A stretch of 21,310 bases of DNA from CAJPNN01 sp041844735 (GCA_041844735.1 JBGZBP010000013.1:1-21310); one strand, 5' to 3'. Positions 7,252 to 15,584 are shown, numbered from the stretch's first letter. The notes: generated by a model not told the origin, from the letters alone. Translations and numbers: made by a program.

Positions 7252-8271
7252 ATGGCAGAAGAAATTAAAAATCCTCTTTTGCAGGTAAAAGATTTGGAAG
7301 TCTCCTTTTTTACCAACGCAGGTGAGGTTAAGGCAGTTAGAAAGATTTCATATGATTTGAATTTCGGAGAAGTAATAGGAATTGTAGGTGAATCGGGATC
7401 AGGAAAATCGGTGTCTTCATATGCACTCATGGGAATTATTCCGGATCCGGGCAAGGTGATAGGAGGAAATATCACTTTCGACGGTGAAGAGGTGCTGACT
7501 AAATCCGAAACCGATATGCAAAATTTGAGGGGTAAGGAAGTCGGAATGATATTTCAGGACCCTATGACATCCCTTAATCCTGTATTCACAGTGGGAAACC
7601 AGATAGAAGAGACACTTAAAAGACATACGGATTTAAATAAAGAAAAAAGACAAGAAAGAATGTTGGAACTTTTGACGCTTGTAGGTATCAACCAGCCCGA
7701 AAAGAGGCTTAAGCAGTATCCTCATGAGTTATCCGGAGGTATGAGACAGAGAATAATGATAGCGATGGCTCTGTCATGTAATCCGAAGCTTTTGATTGCA
7801 GATGAACCTACTACAGCTTTGGATGTTACAATCCAGGCTCAAATTATAGAACTTTTGAGAGAACTGAAAGAGAAGATAAATATGTCGATAATTTTTATCA
7901 CTCACGATCTTGGAGTGGTTGCGGACATATGTGATAAGATAGCTGTAATGTATGCAGGAACTGTAGTGGAAAGAGGAAGTGTAGATGATATCTTTTATAA
8001 TCCTCAGCATCCATATACAAAAGGGCTGTTAAAATCAATACCGAGAGTGGATAATGATAATCACGAGAGGTTGATACCTATCGAGGGTAATCCTGTTGAT
8101 TTGATTTTCCCGCCTGCCGGATGTGCTTTCGCACCGAGGTGTGAGCAGTGCATGAAAATTTGTTTGGATGAAGTGCCGCCTGTGTATACGGAAAAAGAGG
8201 GCCATGAATCTGCTTGCTGGCTCCATGTTAGAGATTTGATGGAGAAAGAGGAGGTAGTTCATGGAGAGTAA
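7252..8271 (+). CDS. oppD: Oligopeptide/dipeptide ABC transporter ATPase OppD
   Basis: A 339-residue nucleotide-binding subunit that powers peptide import. Walker A is GESGSGKS (46-53), the Q-loop region is FQDPMTSLNP, the signature is LSGGMRQR (160-167), Walker B is LLIADEPTTALD (D184, E185) and the switch histidine lies in THDLGVV. The C-terminal oligopeptide-transporter domain carries four closely spaced cysteines, C291, C297, C300 and C304 (CX5CX2CX3C), with another near the end in SACWL. Characterised relatives bind an iron-sulfur cluster in this region; that it does so here is an inference. The ribosome binding site is AAGGAAG. The end overlaps oppF by 11 nt. Confidence 0.96.
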   Translation: MAEEIKNPLLQVKDLEVSFFTNAGEVKAVRKISYDLNFGEVIGIVGESGSGKSVSSYALMGIIPDPGKVIGGNITFDGEEVLTKSETDMQNLRGKEVGMIFQDPMTSLNPVFTVGNQIEETLKRHTDLNKEKRQERMLELLTLVGINQPEKRLKQYPHELSGGMRQRIMIAMALSCNPKLLIADEPTTALDVTIQAQIIELLRELKEKINMSIIFITHDLGVVADICDKIAVMYAGTVVERGSVDDIFYNPQHPYTKGLLKSIPRVDNDNHERLIPIEGNPVDLIFPPAGCAFAPRCEQCMKICLDEVPPVYTEKEGHESACWLHVRDLMEKEEVVHGE

Positions 8272-9226
8272 TAAACTGATAGAAATCAAGGAATTAAAAA
8301 AATATTTTCCGATAAAGACAGGTTTTATGGGAAAGAGTTATGTTAAAGCGGTCGATGGAGTAAGTTTTCATATCAACAAGGGTGAGACTCTAGGTCTGGT
8401 AGGAGAGAGCGGATGCGGGAAAACAACATTGGGCAGAACAATATTGAGACTTCATGAGCCGACAGAGGGCAGTATCATATATGACGGTAAAGATATAACA
8501 AAGGTCAATATGGTGCCGTACAGAAAAAGACTGCAGATTATTTTTCAGGATCCGTATGCTTCACTGGATCCGAGAATGACAGTGGGTGACATAATAGGTG
8601 AGCCTCTGGATATACACAAAATTTGTTCATCTCGTGAAGAAAGACAGGATAGAATCTATGAAATGCTTAAGACAGTGGGACTTAATACGGAGCATGCGAA
8701 CAGATTCCCTCATGAATTTTCGGGAGGACAAAGACAGAGAGTCGGTATAGCGAGGGCTTTAGCGGTAGATCCCGAGTTCATAGTATGTGATGAGCCTATT
8801 TCGGCACTTGATGTATCCATACAGGCACAGATTGTCAATATGCTCGAGGACTTGCAGGAATCCAAGGGATTCACATATCTTTTCATCGCACATGACTTAT
8901 CTGTGGTTAAACATATAAGTGACAGGATAGGAGTAATGTATCTGGGAAACATGGTAGAGTTGACAACAAGTAAGGAACTTTACAACAACCCGATGCATCC
9001 TTATACGCAGACACTTCTTTCGGCAATACCTATAGCAGACCCTGAGGTAAGCAGAAAAACGGAGAGAATAATTTTGCAGGGAGATATTCCAAGTCCTGTA
9101 AACCCTCCAAGCGGCTGCACATTCAGAACGAGGTGCCCATACGCAACTGAGGAGTGTGCAATGCAAAAACCGGACTTTATAGAAAGAGAACCCGGACATT
9201 TTGTGGCTTGCCACAATATTAAATAG
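8261..9226 (+). CDS. oppF: Oligopeptide/dipeptide ABC transporter ATPase OppF
   Basis: The partner ATPase of OppD, 321 residues. Walker A is GESGCGKT (48-55), the Q-loop region is FQDPYASLDPRMT, the signature is FSGGQRQR (153-160), Walker B is IVCDEPISALD (D177, E178) and the switch histidine lies in AHDLSVV. The C-terminal extension has CTFRTRC, CPYATEEC and a final cysteine in FVACHN, so it too is a cysteine-rich domain. The start sits within the last codons of oppD behind AGAGGAGG, which points to translational coupling. Having both ATPases is expected for Opp/Dpp systems of this architecture. Confidence 0.96.
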   Translation: MESNKLIEIKELKKYFPIKTGFMGKSYVKAVDGVSFHINKGETLGLVGESGCGKTTLGRTILRLHEPTEGSIIYDGKDITKVNMVPYRKRLQIIFQDPYASLDPRMTVGDIIGEPLDIHKICSSREERQDRIYEMLKTVGLNTEHANRFPHEFSGGQRQRVGIARALAVDPEFIVCDEPISALDVSIQAQIVNMLEDLQESKGFTYLFIAHDLSVVKHISDRIGVMYLGNMVELTTSKELYNNPMHPYTQTLLSAIPIADPEVSRKTERIILQGDIPSPVNPPSGCTFRTRCPYATEECAMQKPDFIEREPGHFVACHNIK

Positions 9227-9227
9227 T

Positions 9228-9258
9228 TATTTATTTTTTAATTAATTAAAAATAAATA
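9228..9258 (+). repeat. A/T-only inverted repeat between oppF and oppA
   Basis: The 55-nt spacer between oppF and oppA holds a near-perfect inverted repeat centred on TTAATTAATTAA (9238-9249). The arms extend to about 9228 and 9258 with one unpaired T. As RNA it is a weak, all-A/U hairpin. It could act as a processing or stability element that lets oppA mRNA differ in level from oppBCDF mRNA, but it may simply be AT-rich spacer. Confidence 0.4.
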
Positions 9259-9281
9259 TTTAAAGAAAGAGAGGATGTTTT

Positions 9282-10937
9282 ATGAAAAAGAGTATTTTTA
9301 GTAAGACTCTTGCAGCACTTCTTGTTCTTACTCTAGTAGCCGGACTGGCATTAACCGGCTGTGGAGATAAAAGCGGAGATGCTTCAGGAAAAAAATCTGA
9401 AGAAATAAGTGTAATCGTCGGTCCGGAACCGAAAACTATCGATCCTGCACTTAACACAGCAGTAGATGGAGGAATTTTAGCACTACATTTCTTTGAAGGT
9501 TTGACAAAGTATGATGAAAAAGGCAAAATTTCAGAAGGTGTAGCAAAGAAAATCGACGTATCTGAAGACGGACTTACTTATACTTTCCATCTTAGAGATT
9601 CTAAGTGGTCAGACGGAAAGCCGGTAACAGCCAAAGATTTCGTGTATGCATGGAAGAGACTTGTAGACCCGAGAACAGCAGCTGACTACAGCTATATGAT
9701 TGAAATGGTAAAGGGTGCAAGCGATGTAATCAGTGCAGACCCTAAGAATCCTGCAGCTATCGAGGCGGCTTTGGAAAAAATGGCGATTTCAGCACCTGAC
9801 GACAAGACTTTCAAGGTAGAGTTGATTGCAAAGACTCCGTTTTTCTTGGATATCTGTGCATTCCCGTCTTGTATGCCTGTTAGAGAAGATATCGTTGCAA
9901 ATAACGACAAATGGACTCAGGATCCTAAGACTTATGTTTCAAACGGACCTTACAAAATGACAGAGTGGAAGCACCAGGCTGTTATTAAGGCGGTTAAAAA
10001 TGAAAATTACTATAACAAAAAAATGGTAGGTCCTAAGGTAATCAACTTCAACTTGGTTGAGGATGCTAATGCGAACCTTTCAGCATTTAAAAATAAGGAA
10101 GTAGTATTTGTAGACGATATTCCGAATCAGGAATTGAAATCTATGGAAGGAAACGGTCTTAAGATTTCACCTCAGTTGGGAACATACTACCTATGCTTGA
10201 ACAATAATGATCCTGTGATGAAGAATCCTAAGATCAGAAAAGCTTTAGCTCTTGCTATTGATCGTCACTATATCGTAGAAAAAGTTTCTATGGGTGGTGA
10301 GAAGCCGGCGGATGCTTTTGTACCTGTAGGTGTTAAGGGTGAAAAGGACGGCGTTGACTTCAATAAGGATGCTAAAAAATGGTATAGCATTAAGAAGAGC
10401 GACTATGAGAAGAACGTAAAGAAAGCTAAGAAGTTATTGGCAGAGGCAGGATACCCTGACGGAAAAGGATTACCTACTATTGAAATTATATATAACACAA
10501 ACGGTAACCATCAGCCTATAATGGAAGCAGTGCAGAACATGTGGAAAGAAAACTTAGGTGTTAATTCAAACTTGAGCGGTCAGGAATGGAATGTATTCAT
10601 CCAGACAAGAAAAGACGGCAAATACCAGGCAGCAAGACATGGATGGATTGCGGACTATGATGATCCTATTTCATTCTTGGATATGTGGCAGATTGGCGGC
10701 GGTAACAACGATGCTAAGTACAATAATCCTGAGTATGACAAGCTTATTGAAAAGATTAAAGCTACAAGCGATCCGGCAGAAAGATTTAAGGATATGCACA
10801 AAGCGGAAGCAATGTTGGCAGAGGATGTACCTGTGATTCCTATCTATTTCTACTCAGATCCTATGTTGGTAAGCGACGACCTAAAGGGAGTAGTAATTAC
10901 AAATCTTGGATTTAAGTTGTTTACATATGTTAAATAA
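9282..10937 (+). CDS. oppA: Oligopeptide-binding lipoprotein OppA (SBP family 5)
   Basis: A 551-residue extracellular solute-binding protein that captures peptides for the OppBCDF importer. The N-terminus is a lipoprotein signal: MKKSIFSKT, a hydrophobic stretch, and the lipobox ALTGC with the lipidated cysteine at residue 27. A Gly/Ser/Lys-rich linker follows. Family 5 hallmarks are EPKTIDPALNTA, EDGLTYTFHLRDSKWSDGKPVTA with the following KDFVYAWKRLVDP, and the C-terminal VPVIPIYFYSDPMLV. The ribosome binding site is AGAGAGGATG. oppA is last in the operon and is followed by a strong terminator. Relatives also serve in peptide signalling, but no nearby gene suggests that here. Confidence 0.95.
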   Translation: MKKSIFSKTLAALLVLTLVAGLALTGCGDKSGDASGKKSEEISVIVGPEPKTIDPALNTAVDGGILALHFFEGLTKYDEKGKISEGVAKKIDVSEDGLTYTFHLRDSKWSDGKPVTAKDFVYAWKRLVDPRTAADYSYMIEMVKGASDVISADPKNPAAIEAALEKMAISAPDDKTFKVELIAKTPFFLDICAFPSCMPVREDIVANNDKWTQDPKTYVSNGPYKMTEWKHQAVIKAVKNENYYNKKMVGPKVINFNLVEDANANLSAFKNKEVVFVDDIPNQELKSMEGNGLKISPQLGTYYLCLNNNDPVMKNPKIRKALALAIDRHYIVEKVSMGGEKPADAFVPVGVKGEKDGVDFNKDAKKWYSIKKSDYEKNVKKAKKLLAEAGYPDGKGLPTIEIIYNTNGNHQPIMEAVQNMWKENLGVNSNLSGQEWNVFIQTRKDGKYQAARHGWIADYDDPISFLDMWQIGGGNNDAKYNNPEYDKLIEKIKATSDPAERFKDMHKAEAMLAEDVPVIPIYFYSDPMLVSDDLKGVVITNLGFKLFTYVK

Positions 10938-10956
10938 AACAGCATAAAATAAATAA

Positions 10957-10993
10957 AGTGGTTTGCAAATTAATTATTGCAAGCCGCTTTTTT
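10957..10993 (+). terminator. Intrinsic terminator of the opp operon
   Basis: A 12-bp stem, AGTGGTTTGCAA / TTGCAAGCCGCT with two G-T wobbles and an ATTAATTA loop, is followed by six T residues. It lies 19 nt after the oppA stop. Confidence 0.9.
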
Positions 10994-10996
10994 ATA

Positions 10997-11026
10997 TTGC
11001 CATACTTTGTTTGCATGGAGTATAAT
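10997..11026 (+). promoter_or_regulatory. Candidate promoter for the adaptor-yggS-sepF cluster
   Basis: TTGCCA (10997-11002, 5 of 6 matches to the -35 consensus) and a perfect TATAAT (11021-11026) are 18 nt apart, directly after the opp terminator. A second, weaker candidate is TATAAT at 11061-11066 with TTCAAG 16 nt upstream. Either would drive the gene at 11096. Confidence 0.5.
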
Positions 11027-11095
11027 AAGGTATATATCTTCAAGAAAGGCAGCACAACATTATAATTCAGGAATGCAGCAGGTAAAGGGTGTGTC

Positions 11096-12076
11096 ATGAA
11101 AAAGAGAAAGAGAGTAATTTTTGTATTTGTACTGCTTTTGGCGGTTTTATATGTGATTATCTATGTGGTGCCTAAGGTTACGGGGGCTATAAAGACGACT
11201 GTTGTGGCTGAGTATAGACCTTTTCAGGTGATTGAAAAGAGAGAAGTTTTAGTTGTAAGAGATGAGACAGTTTACTTAGCAAACAGGAGCGGTGTTCCGA
11301 ACTATTTTGTTCCTGACGGCACGGTAGTCAGAAAAGGAACCCAGATAATGGAGATAGGCTATAGCGATAAGAAACCGACAGATGAGCGAGTGAGACATTG
11401 GCGGAGAGTTGCTGAAAGATATGGAGAAGCAGCGATTATACCGGATAATTACTATGCGAAGAGTGTGGGTATGGTGAGCTATTTTGTGGATGAGTACAGC
11501 AGCAAACTTAAAATCTCCGAAATCGATAAAATCACACAGGAAGGTATTGATAACTTTGAACCTAAAGCGGGAAGTACGGTAAGAGGAAATAGAGAGGTGG
11601 TTGAAGGGCAGCCTCTTTTCAAAATATCTGATCATGGCAAATGGTATATGATTCTGTGGGTAGATGAGGGTGAAGTAGGAAATTACAGCATAGGTAATAA
11701 TCTTAAAGTTAGATTTGACGGAGCGACCGTTTCAGCATCTGTTGATAAAATACAGGAGCAGGAAGACGAATATAAAATTATTCTTAAGTGTAACCAGAGT
11801 TTTCCGGGATTTTTAGCAATAAGAAGATCGACCGTGGATCTTATAATAAGGGATTATGAGGGGCTGGCGGTACCTAATGAAAGTATAGTCACCAAAGATA
11901 AAAAAGCCGGAGTTTACGTGAAAAGCAAAACAGGAGAGTTCGTATTCAAGCCTATTATGATAATAACGAGCAACGGGGTAGAAACACTTATCAAAGAGGG
12001 TGTGTTTTACAGCAAAGAAAATGGAGAACCTGTGGAAACCGTAAACGTTTACGATGAAATATTAAAGAAACCGTAA
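11096..12076 (+). CDS. HlyD-like membrane-fusion / adaptor protein, role unknown
   Basis: A 326-residue protein with one N-terminal membrane anchor (about residues 6-27, preceded by KKRKR). The remainder is probably extracytoplasmic. Its make-up recalls periplasmic adaptor proteins of the HlyD/RND class. A lipoyl-like half ends in PDGTVVRKGTQIMEI, and a second half runs through SVGMVSYFVDEYSSKL to EGQPLFKISDHGKWYMILWV. A beta-barrel-like part follows (GEVGNYSIGNNLKVRFDG). Only about 30 residues lie between the halves, so the long coiled-coil hairpin of classical adaptors is missing. No ATPase, permease or outer-membrane partner is nearby, and an outer membrane is not expected. The ribosome binding site AAAGGGTG precedes the ATG. 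From memory, similar proteins sit ahead of yggS-sepF in other Clostridia, which suggests an envelope or division role. That is inference. Confidence 0.7.
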   Translation: MKKRKRVIFVFVLLLAVLYVIIYVVPKVTGAIKTTVVAEYRPFQVIEKREVLVVRDETVYLANRSGVPNYFVPDGTVVRKGTQIMEIGYSDKKPTDERVRHWRRVAERYGEAAIIPDNYYAKSVGMVSYFVDEYSSKLKISEIDKITQEGIDNFEPKAGSTVRGNREVVEGQPLFKISDHGKWYMILWVDEGEVGNYSIGNNLKVRFDGATVSASVDKIQEQEDEYKIILKCNQSFPGFLAIRRSTVDLIIRDYEGLAVPNESIVTKDKKAGVYVKSKTGEFVFKPIMIITSNGVETLIKEGVFYSKENGEPVETVNVYDEILKKP

Positions 12077-12126
12077 AAATACATCGGATTGAATTATAGG
12101 CAAGTTATAAAATTAAGAGGTGAAAA

Positions 12127-12825
12127 GTGGGAATAAGAGAAAATCTTCAAGAGATTATAGAAATGAAAAATCGTGCAGCCAAAGATGCAGGGAAGAATCC
12201 TGAAAGCGTGATTTTATGTGCAGTGACTAAGACCAGAACTCCTGAAGAAATTAATGAGGCAATAAACTGTGGTGTTACGGATATAGGTGAAAACAAGGTC
12301 CAGGAAATAGTGGATAAATATGATAAGGTTTTGCCTGTAAGATGGCACTTGATAGGACATTTGCAAACAAATAAAGTAAGGCATGTCATCGATAAAGTTG
12401 ATATGATACACTCGTGCGATTCACTTAAATTGGCGGAAGAAATAAATAAACGCTGTGAGCAGCATGGTAAGGATATGGATATATTGATTCAGGTGAACGT
12501 TGCAAAGGAAGAGCAAAAATTCGGAGTTGCAGAAGAGGAATTGGAAAATCTGCTGGATGAAATTTTGAACAATTTTCCAAGATTGAGGGTTAGAGGGCTT
12601 ATGTTCATAGCTCCGGCAGCGGATAATCCGGAAGATGTTGCAGAGTATTTCAGAAAAATGAAAGATATTTATGATAAGCTATCTGTGAAAAAACATGAAA
12701 GATGCGACTTTAAATATTTGTCTATGGGTATGTCCGGAGATTTTGAAGTGGCGATTAGAGAGGGTTCAAACTTTGTAAGAGTTGGAACAGCTATATTCGG
12801 TGCAAGAAATTATAATAAAATATAA
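12127..12825 (+). CDS. yggS: YggS/PLPHP-family PLP homeostasis protein
   Basis: A 232-residue pyridoxal-phosphate-binding protein with an alanine-racemase-like TIM barrel but no known enzymatic turnover. The family buffers PLP and influences amino-acid pools. The PLP lysine is K35 in AVTKTRTPEEI. Other motifs are DIGENKVQE, RWHLIGHLQTNKVRHV, LIQVNVAKEEQKFG and the phosphate-binding end LSMGMSGDFEVAIREGSNFVRVGTAIFG. Translation starts at GTG, since there is no nearby ATG and AAGAGGTGAAAA lies just upstream. It corresponds to B. subtilis ylmE and occupies the same place, directly before sepF. Confidence 0.95.
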   Translation: MGIRENLQEIIEMKNRAAKDAGKNPESVILCAVTKTRTPEEINEAINCGVTDIGENKVQEIVDKYDKVLPVRWHLIGHLQTNKVRHVIDKVDMIHSCDSLKLAEEINKRCEQHGKDMDILIQVNVAKEEQKFGVAEEELENLLDEILNNFPRLRVRGLMFIAPAADNPEDVAEYFRKMKDIYDKLSVKKHERCDFKYLSMGMSGDFEVAIREGSNFVRVGTAIFGARNYNKI

Positions 12826-12844
12826 AAAATTGGAGGAGAGTAAA

Positions 12845-13306
12845 ATGGGAAACGGAGTATTTTCTAAGTTTAAGGAGCTTGTAGGAATTGACGAGTTTGC
12901 TGATGATGATTTCGATGAAGTCGAATTTTCACAGGAAAAGTCTAAAAAGGCGGGAGACATGAAGTCTACTTATGCGCAGCCACGTATAGAATCAAAAGAA
13001 AGCAGGGTGCTTACTATGCAGAACCAAGGTCAAATGAAGCTTGTTGTAACAGAGCCCAAGGCTTTCGACGAATGTCCTAAGCTCGTAGATAACTTAAAAG
13101 GGAGAAAGCCGGTAATTATAAATCTTGAAAAGATTGAATCCGATGTGGCAAAGAAAATTTTTGATTTTTTAAGCGGTGCTACATATGCACTTGATGGAAA
13201 TGTACAGAAAGTGGCTAATAATATTTTTGTGTTTGCACCGCACAATGTTGACGTTCTTGCACAGATGGATAATAAAGACTCCAATTCAGGGAATCCGTGG
13301 AGGTAA
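12845..13306 (+). CDS. sepF: Cell division protein SepF
   Basis: A 153-residue SepF. It forms rings that tether FtsZ filaments to the membrane and align the septum. The N-terminal MGNGVFSKFKELVGID is the amphipathic membrane-targeting helix. An acidic linker (DEFADDDFDEVEF) follows. The SepF core spans about residues 60-145 and includes KAFDECPKLVDNLKGRKPVIINLEKI and the end of the core, FDFLSGATYALDG and NIFVFAPHNVDV. An open frame continues upstream to 12782 inside yggS, but the ATG at 12845 has a strong TTGGAGGAGAG site and matches the family start. The gene lies 19 nt after yggS and 6 nt before yggT. Confidence 0.96.
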   Translation: MGNGVFSKFKELVGIDEFADDDFDEVEFSQEKSKKAGDMKSTYAQPRIESKESRVLTMQNQGQMKLVVTEPKAFDECPKLVDNLKGRKPVIINLEKIESDVAKKIFDFLSGATYALDGNVQKVANNIFVFAPHNVDVLAQMDNKDSNSGNPWR

Positions 13307-13312
13307 TTTAAA

Positions 13313-13612
13313 ATGATATCTACTTTAATAAATCTCGTGAATTTGATTACATATGCAATCGAATTTGCGATTTTGGCGTATTGTCTGTTAAGCTGGATTA
13401 ATGTGCGAGGAAACAGTAACTACTATAGATTCCGTGACCTTATCTCACGGGTGGTGAACCCGATTTTGAACCCTTGTAGAAGAATCTTGGGGAAATTCGG
13501 CATCATGGGACAAATCGACTTGTCACCGGTAGTAGCGATTATTTTGGTTTCGGTTATAAGATCTATTATTGTTAGAGGATTAATACTTATTCACTATGGA
13601 GGACTGCTATGA
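13313..13612 (+). CDS. yggT: YggT-family membrane protein
   Basis: A 99-residue integral membrane protein (YlmG in B. subtilis) with two hydrophobic segments, at about residues 5-27 and 70-95. Between them is the family motif RFRDLISRVVNPILNPCRRI. YggT/YlmG proteins are linked to division and, in plastids, to nucleoid distribution; the biochemical role is unsettled. Start: GTGGAGGTAATTTAAA before the ATG. The stop overlaps the divIVA start by 4 nt (ATGA). In many Firmicutes the S4-domain gene ylmH lies between yggT and divIVA. Here the two overlap, so ylmH is absent from this site. Confidence 0.94.
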   Translation: MISTLINLVNLITYAIEFAILAYCLLSWINVRGNSNYYRFRDLISRVVNPILNPCRRILGKFGIMGQIDLSPVVAIILVSVIRSIIVRGLILIHYGGLL

Positions 13613-14208
13613 TTTCACCGTATGATATTCAAAACAAAGTGTTTTCGAGAGGAGTAAGAGGATATAAGGAAGACGAGGTAGATGACTTTTTAAGCCTGAT
13701 TGTGAGTGAGCTTGATAAGTTGATTAATGAAAACTATCAGCTTAAAGATATGGTAAGAAATTTGAATCAGGAAATAGACAAACATAAAAAGTCTGAAAAC
13801 GTGATATTGGAAACTTTGGAAGCTGCCAAATCGCTTATGGGGGACATTTCTATCAGTGCAGAAAAGAGAGCTGATATTCTTCTGAAAAATGCGGAATTGG
13901 ATGCTGAACTGATACAAAGGGAAGCCAAGGAGAATGCCGAAAGGTTGAATGAGGAATGTCAGGCACTGAGAAACAGGGTTGAAAGTTTTGCAAACAGATA
14001 TAGGAATATGTTGCTTTCGGAAATAGATAAATTCGAGAATTTTAAGACCGAATTGTTTGAAGAAAGAATTTTTAATGAGATAGATACAGATATTCAGAGT
14101 AGAGAAGCTACGATGCCTCCAAGAGCAAAGGCAAAAAAGGCGGATGCAAATGCTATCAGGGATTTTGATGAAACATTGACAAATTTCAGAACAGGGGATA
14201 AATATTAG
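13609..14208 (+). CDS. divIVA: DivIVA-domain cell division / polarity protein
   Basis: A 199-residue DivIVA, a coiled-coil protein that recognises curved membrane at poles and septa. The N-terminal lipid-binding domain is ISPYDIQNKVFSRGVRGYKEDEVDDFL (residues 2-28), with the exposed F and R expected for membrane insertion. Long heptad-rich coils follow, at about residues 28-70 and 75-150. The last 45 residues are low-complexity and basic (PPRAKAKKADA) and differ among species. Translation is coupled to yggT through the ATGA overlap. lspA starts one base after the stop. Confidence 0.95.
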   Translation: MISPYDIQNKVFSRGVRGYKEDEVDDFLSLIVSELDKLINENYQLKDMVRNLNQEIDKHKKSENVILETLEAAKSLMGDISISAEKRADILLKNAELDAELIQREAKENAERLNEECQALRNRVESFANRYRNMLLSEIDKFENFKTELFEERIFNEIDTDIQSREATMPPRAKAKKADANAIRDFDETLTNFRTGDKY

Positions 14209-14209
14209 T

Positions 14210-14668
14210 ATGAAATACATTATGTGTTCAGTAATATTGCTAATTGATCAGATGAGCAAATACCAAATTAGGGCACACATGTCTTATGGGGAGTCCATCC
14301 CGCTTATAGGAGATGTGATTAGAGTTACCTATATAAAAAATACAGGAGGGGCATTCGGGCTCCTTTCAGAGAATGCGCCCATGCTTAAGGTTATTACGAT
14401 TGTGCTGCTGGCAGCACTTATAGTTGTTTATGGCGTGATTCGGAAGAGGCTTGGGAAATTTGAGCAATACTCATTGTTGATGATACTGTCCGGAGGAGTG
14501 GGAAATCTGATAGACAGGCTCATATCAGGCTTTGTAACCGACTTTATAGATGTATGGAAATGGCCCGTTTTCAATATTGCTGATATATCAATTACAGTGG
14601 GATGTTTCTTGCTGCTTGTTCATGTGATTAGAGGTGGAAATGGGAGGAAGACTGAGTATGAAAGGTGA
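14210..14668 (+). CDS. lspA: Lipoprotein signal peptidase (signal peptidase II)
   Basis: A 152-residue aspartyl protease of the membrane that cleaves prolipoprotein signals just before the lipidated cysteine, OppA in this window being a likely substrate. It has four hydrophobic helices. Conserved regions are LIDQMSKYQIRAHM near the N-terminus, YIKNTGGAFGLL, GGVGNLIDRL with catalytic D102, and FNIADISIT with catalytic D125. The N-terminus is short, with helix 1 starting almost at residue 1. The start lies one base after divIVA, with AGGGGAT about 11 nt upstream. The end overlaps rluD by 11 nt. Confidence 0.96.
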   Translation: MKYIMCSVILLIDQMSKYQIRAHMSYGESIPLIGDVIRVTYIKNTGGAFGLLSENAPMLKVITIVLLAALIVVYGVIRKRLGKFEQYSLLMILSGGVGNLIDRLISGFVTDFIDVWKWPVFNIADISITVGCFLLLVHVIRGGNGRKTEYER

Positions 14669-15584
14669 AAAATATAAAATTCTAATAGATGAAGAATCAG
14701 CAGGTGAAAGAGTTGATTCTTTTTTAAGTAGGTTTTTTGATGATTTTTCCAGAAGCTATATTGTAAAGCTCATAGAATCAGGTGGACTGAAGGTGGGCGG
14801 TGATGTTTGCAGGAAGAAAAACGAAAAATTGATGCCGGGCAGCAATATAGAGATTTTTATTCCGGAAGCAGCCCCTAAAGAATTGTTGCCTGAGCAGATT
14901 GATTTAGAAATAGTGTATGAAGATAAAGACTTGGCAGTTGTAAATAAGCCGAAGGGGATGGTGGTACATCCGGCTCACGGAAACGAGAGCGGCACACTTG
15001 TGAATGCGATGCTTTATCATACCGGTGAACTTTCACGCTTGGCAGGTGATGACCGACCGGGAATTGTGCATAGAATAGATAAGGATACCAGCGGCTTGCT
15101 GGTAATAGCAAAAAGCGATGAAGCATATATCGGACTGACACAGCAATTGGCTGCACACAGCGTTAAGAGGGAATATAGAGCTGTTGTCAACGGAACGTTG
15201 AAACAGGAAAATGGAAAGATCGATGCTCCTATAGGCAGAGATAAAAATAACAGGATGAGAATGGCTGTAACCCATGAGAATTCAAAACATGCCGTTACGC
15301 ATTATACACTGTTGGAGAGGTTCGGAAATTATTCATATATAAAAGCTGTTCTTGAGACAGGAAGAACGCATCAGATAAGAGTGCATATGTCATATATTAA
15401 CAACCCGCTTGTTGGAGACAAGGTTTATTCCGGAGGCAAAAATAAATTCGGAATAGATGGGCATGTGTTGCATGCAAAAACGCTGGGATTTATTCATCCT
15501 ATCACAGGAGAATATCTTGAATTTGATAGCGAACTTCCCGATGAATTTGAAAATTTATTGATAAAATTAAAACGCAGGGCTTAA
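14658..15584 (+). CDS. rluD: RluD-family 23S rRNA pseudouridine synthase
   Basis: A 308-residue pseudouridine synthase of the RluA/RluC/RluD class (YlyB in B. subtilis). The N-terminal S4 RNA-binding domain covers about residues 10-75 (GERVDSFLSRFF, SRSYIVKLIESGGLKVGG). The catalytic domain includes NKPKGMVVHPAHGNESGTLV, HRIDKDTSGLLVIAK with catalytic D141, and GRTHQIRVHMS. An in-frame ATG at 14634 lies upstream. The ATG at 14658 has GGGAGG 10 nt before it and removes a non-family extension, so it is preferred. It is the last gene of this cluster. The exact rRNA target cannot be told from sequence. Confidence 0.95.
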   Translation: MKGEKYKILIDEESAGERVDSFLSRFFDDFSRSYIVKLIESGGLKVGGDVCRKKNEKLMPGSNIEIFIPEAAPKELLPEQIDLEIVYEDKDLAVVNKPKGMVVHPAHGNESGTLVNAMLYHTGELSRLAGDDRPGIVHRIDKDTSGLLVIAKSDEAYIGLTQQLAAHSVKREYRAVVNGTLKQENGKIDAPIGRDKNNRMRMAVTHENSKHAVTHYTLLERFGNYSYIKAVLETGRTHQIRVHMSYINNPLVGDKVYSGGKNKFGIDGHVLHAKTLGFIHPITGEYLEFDSELPDEFENLLIKLKRRA

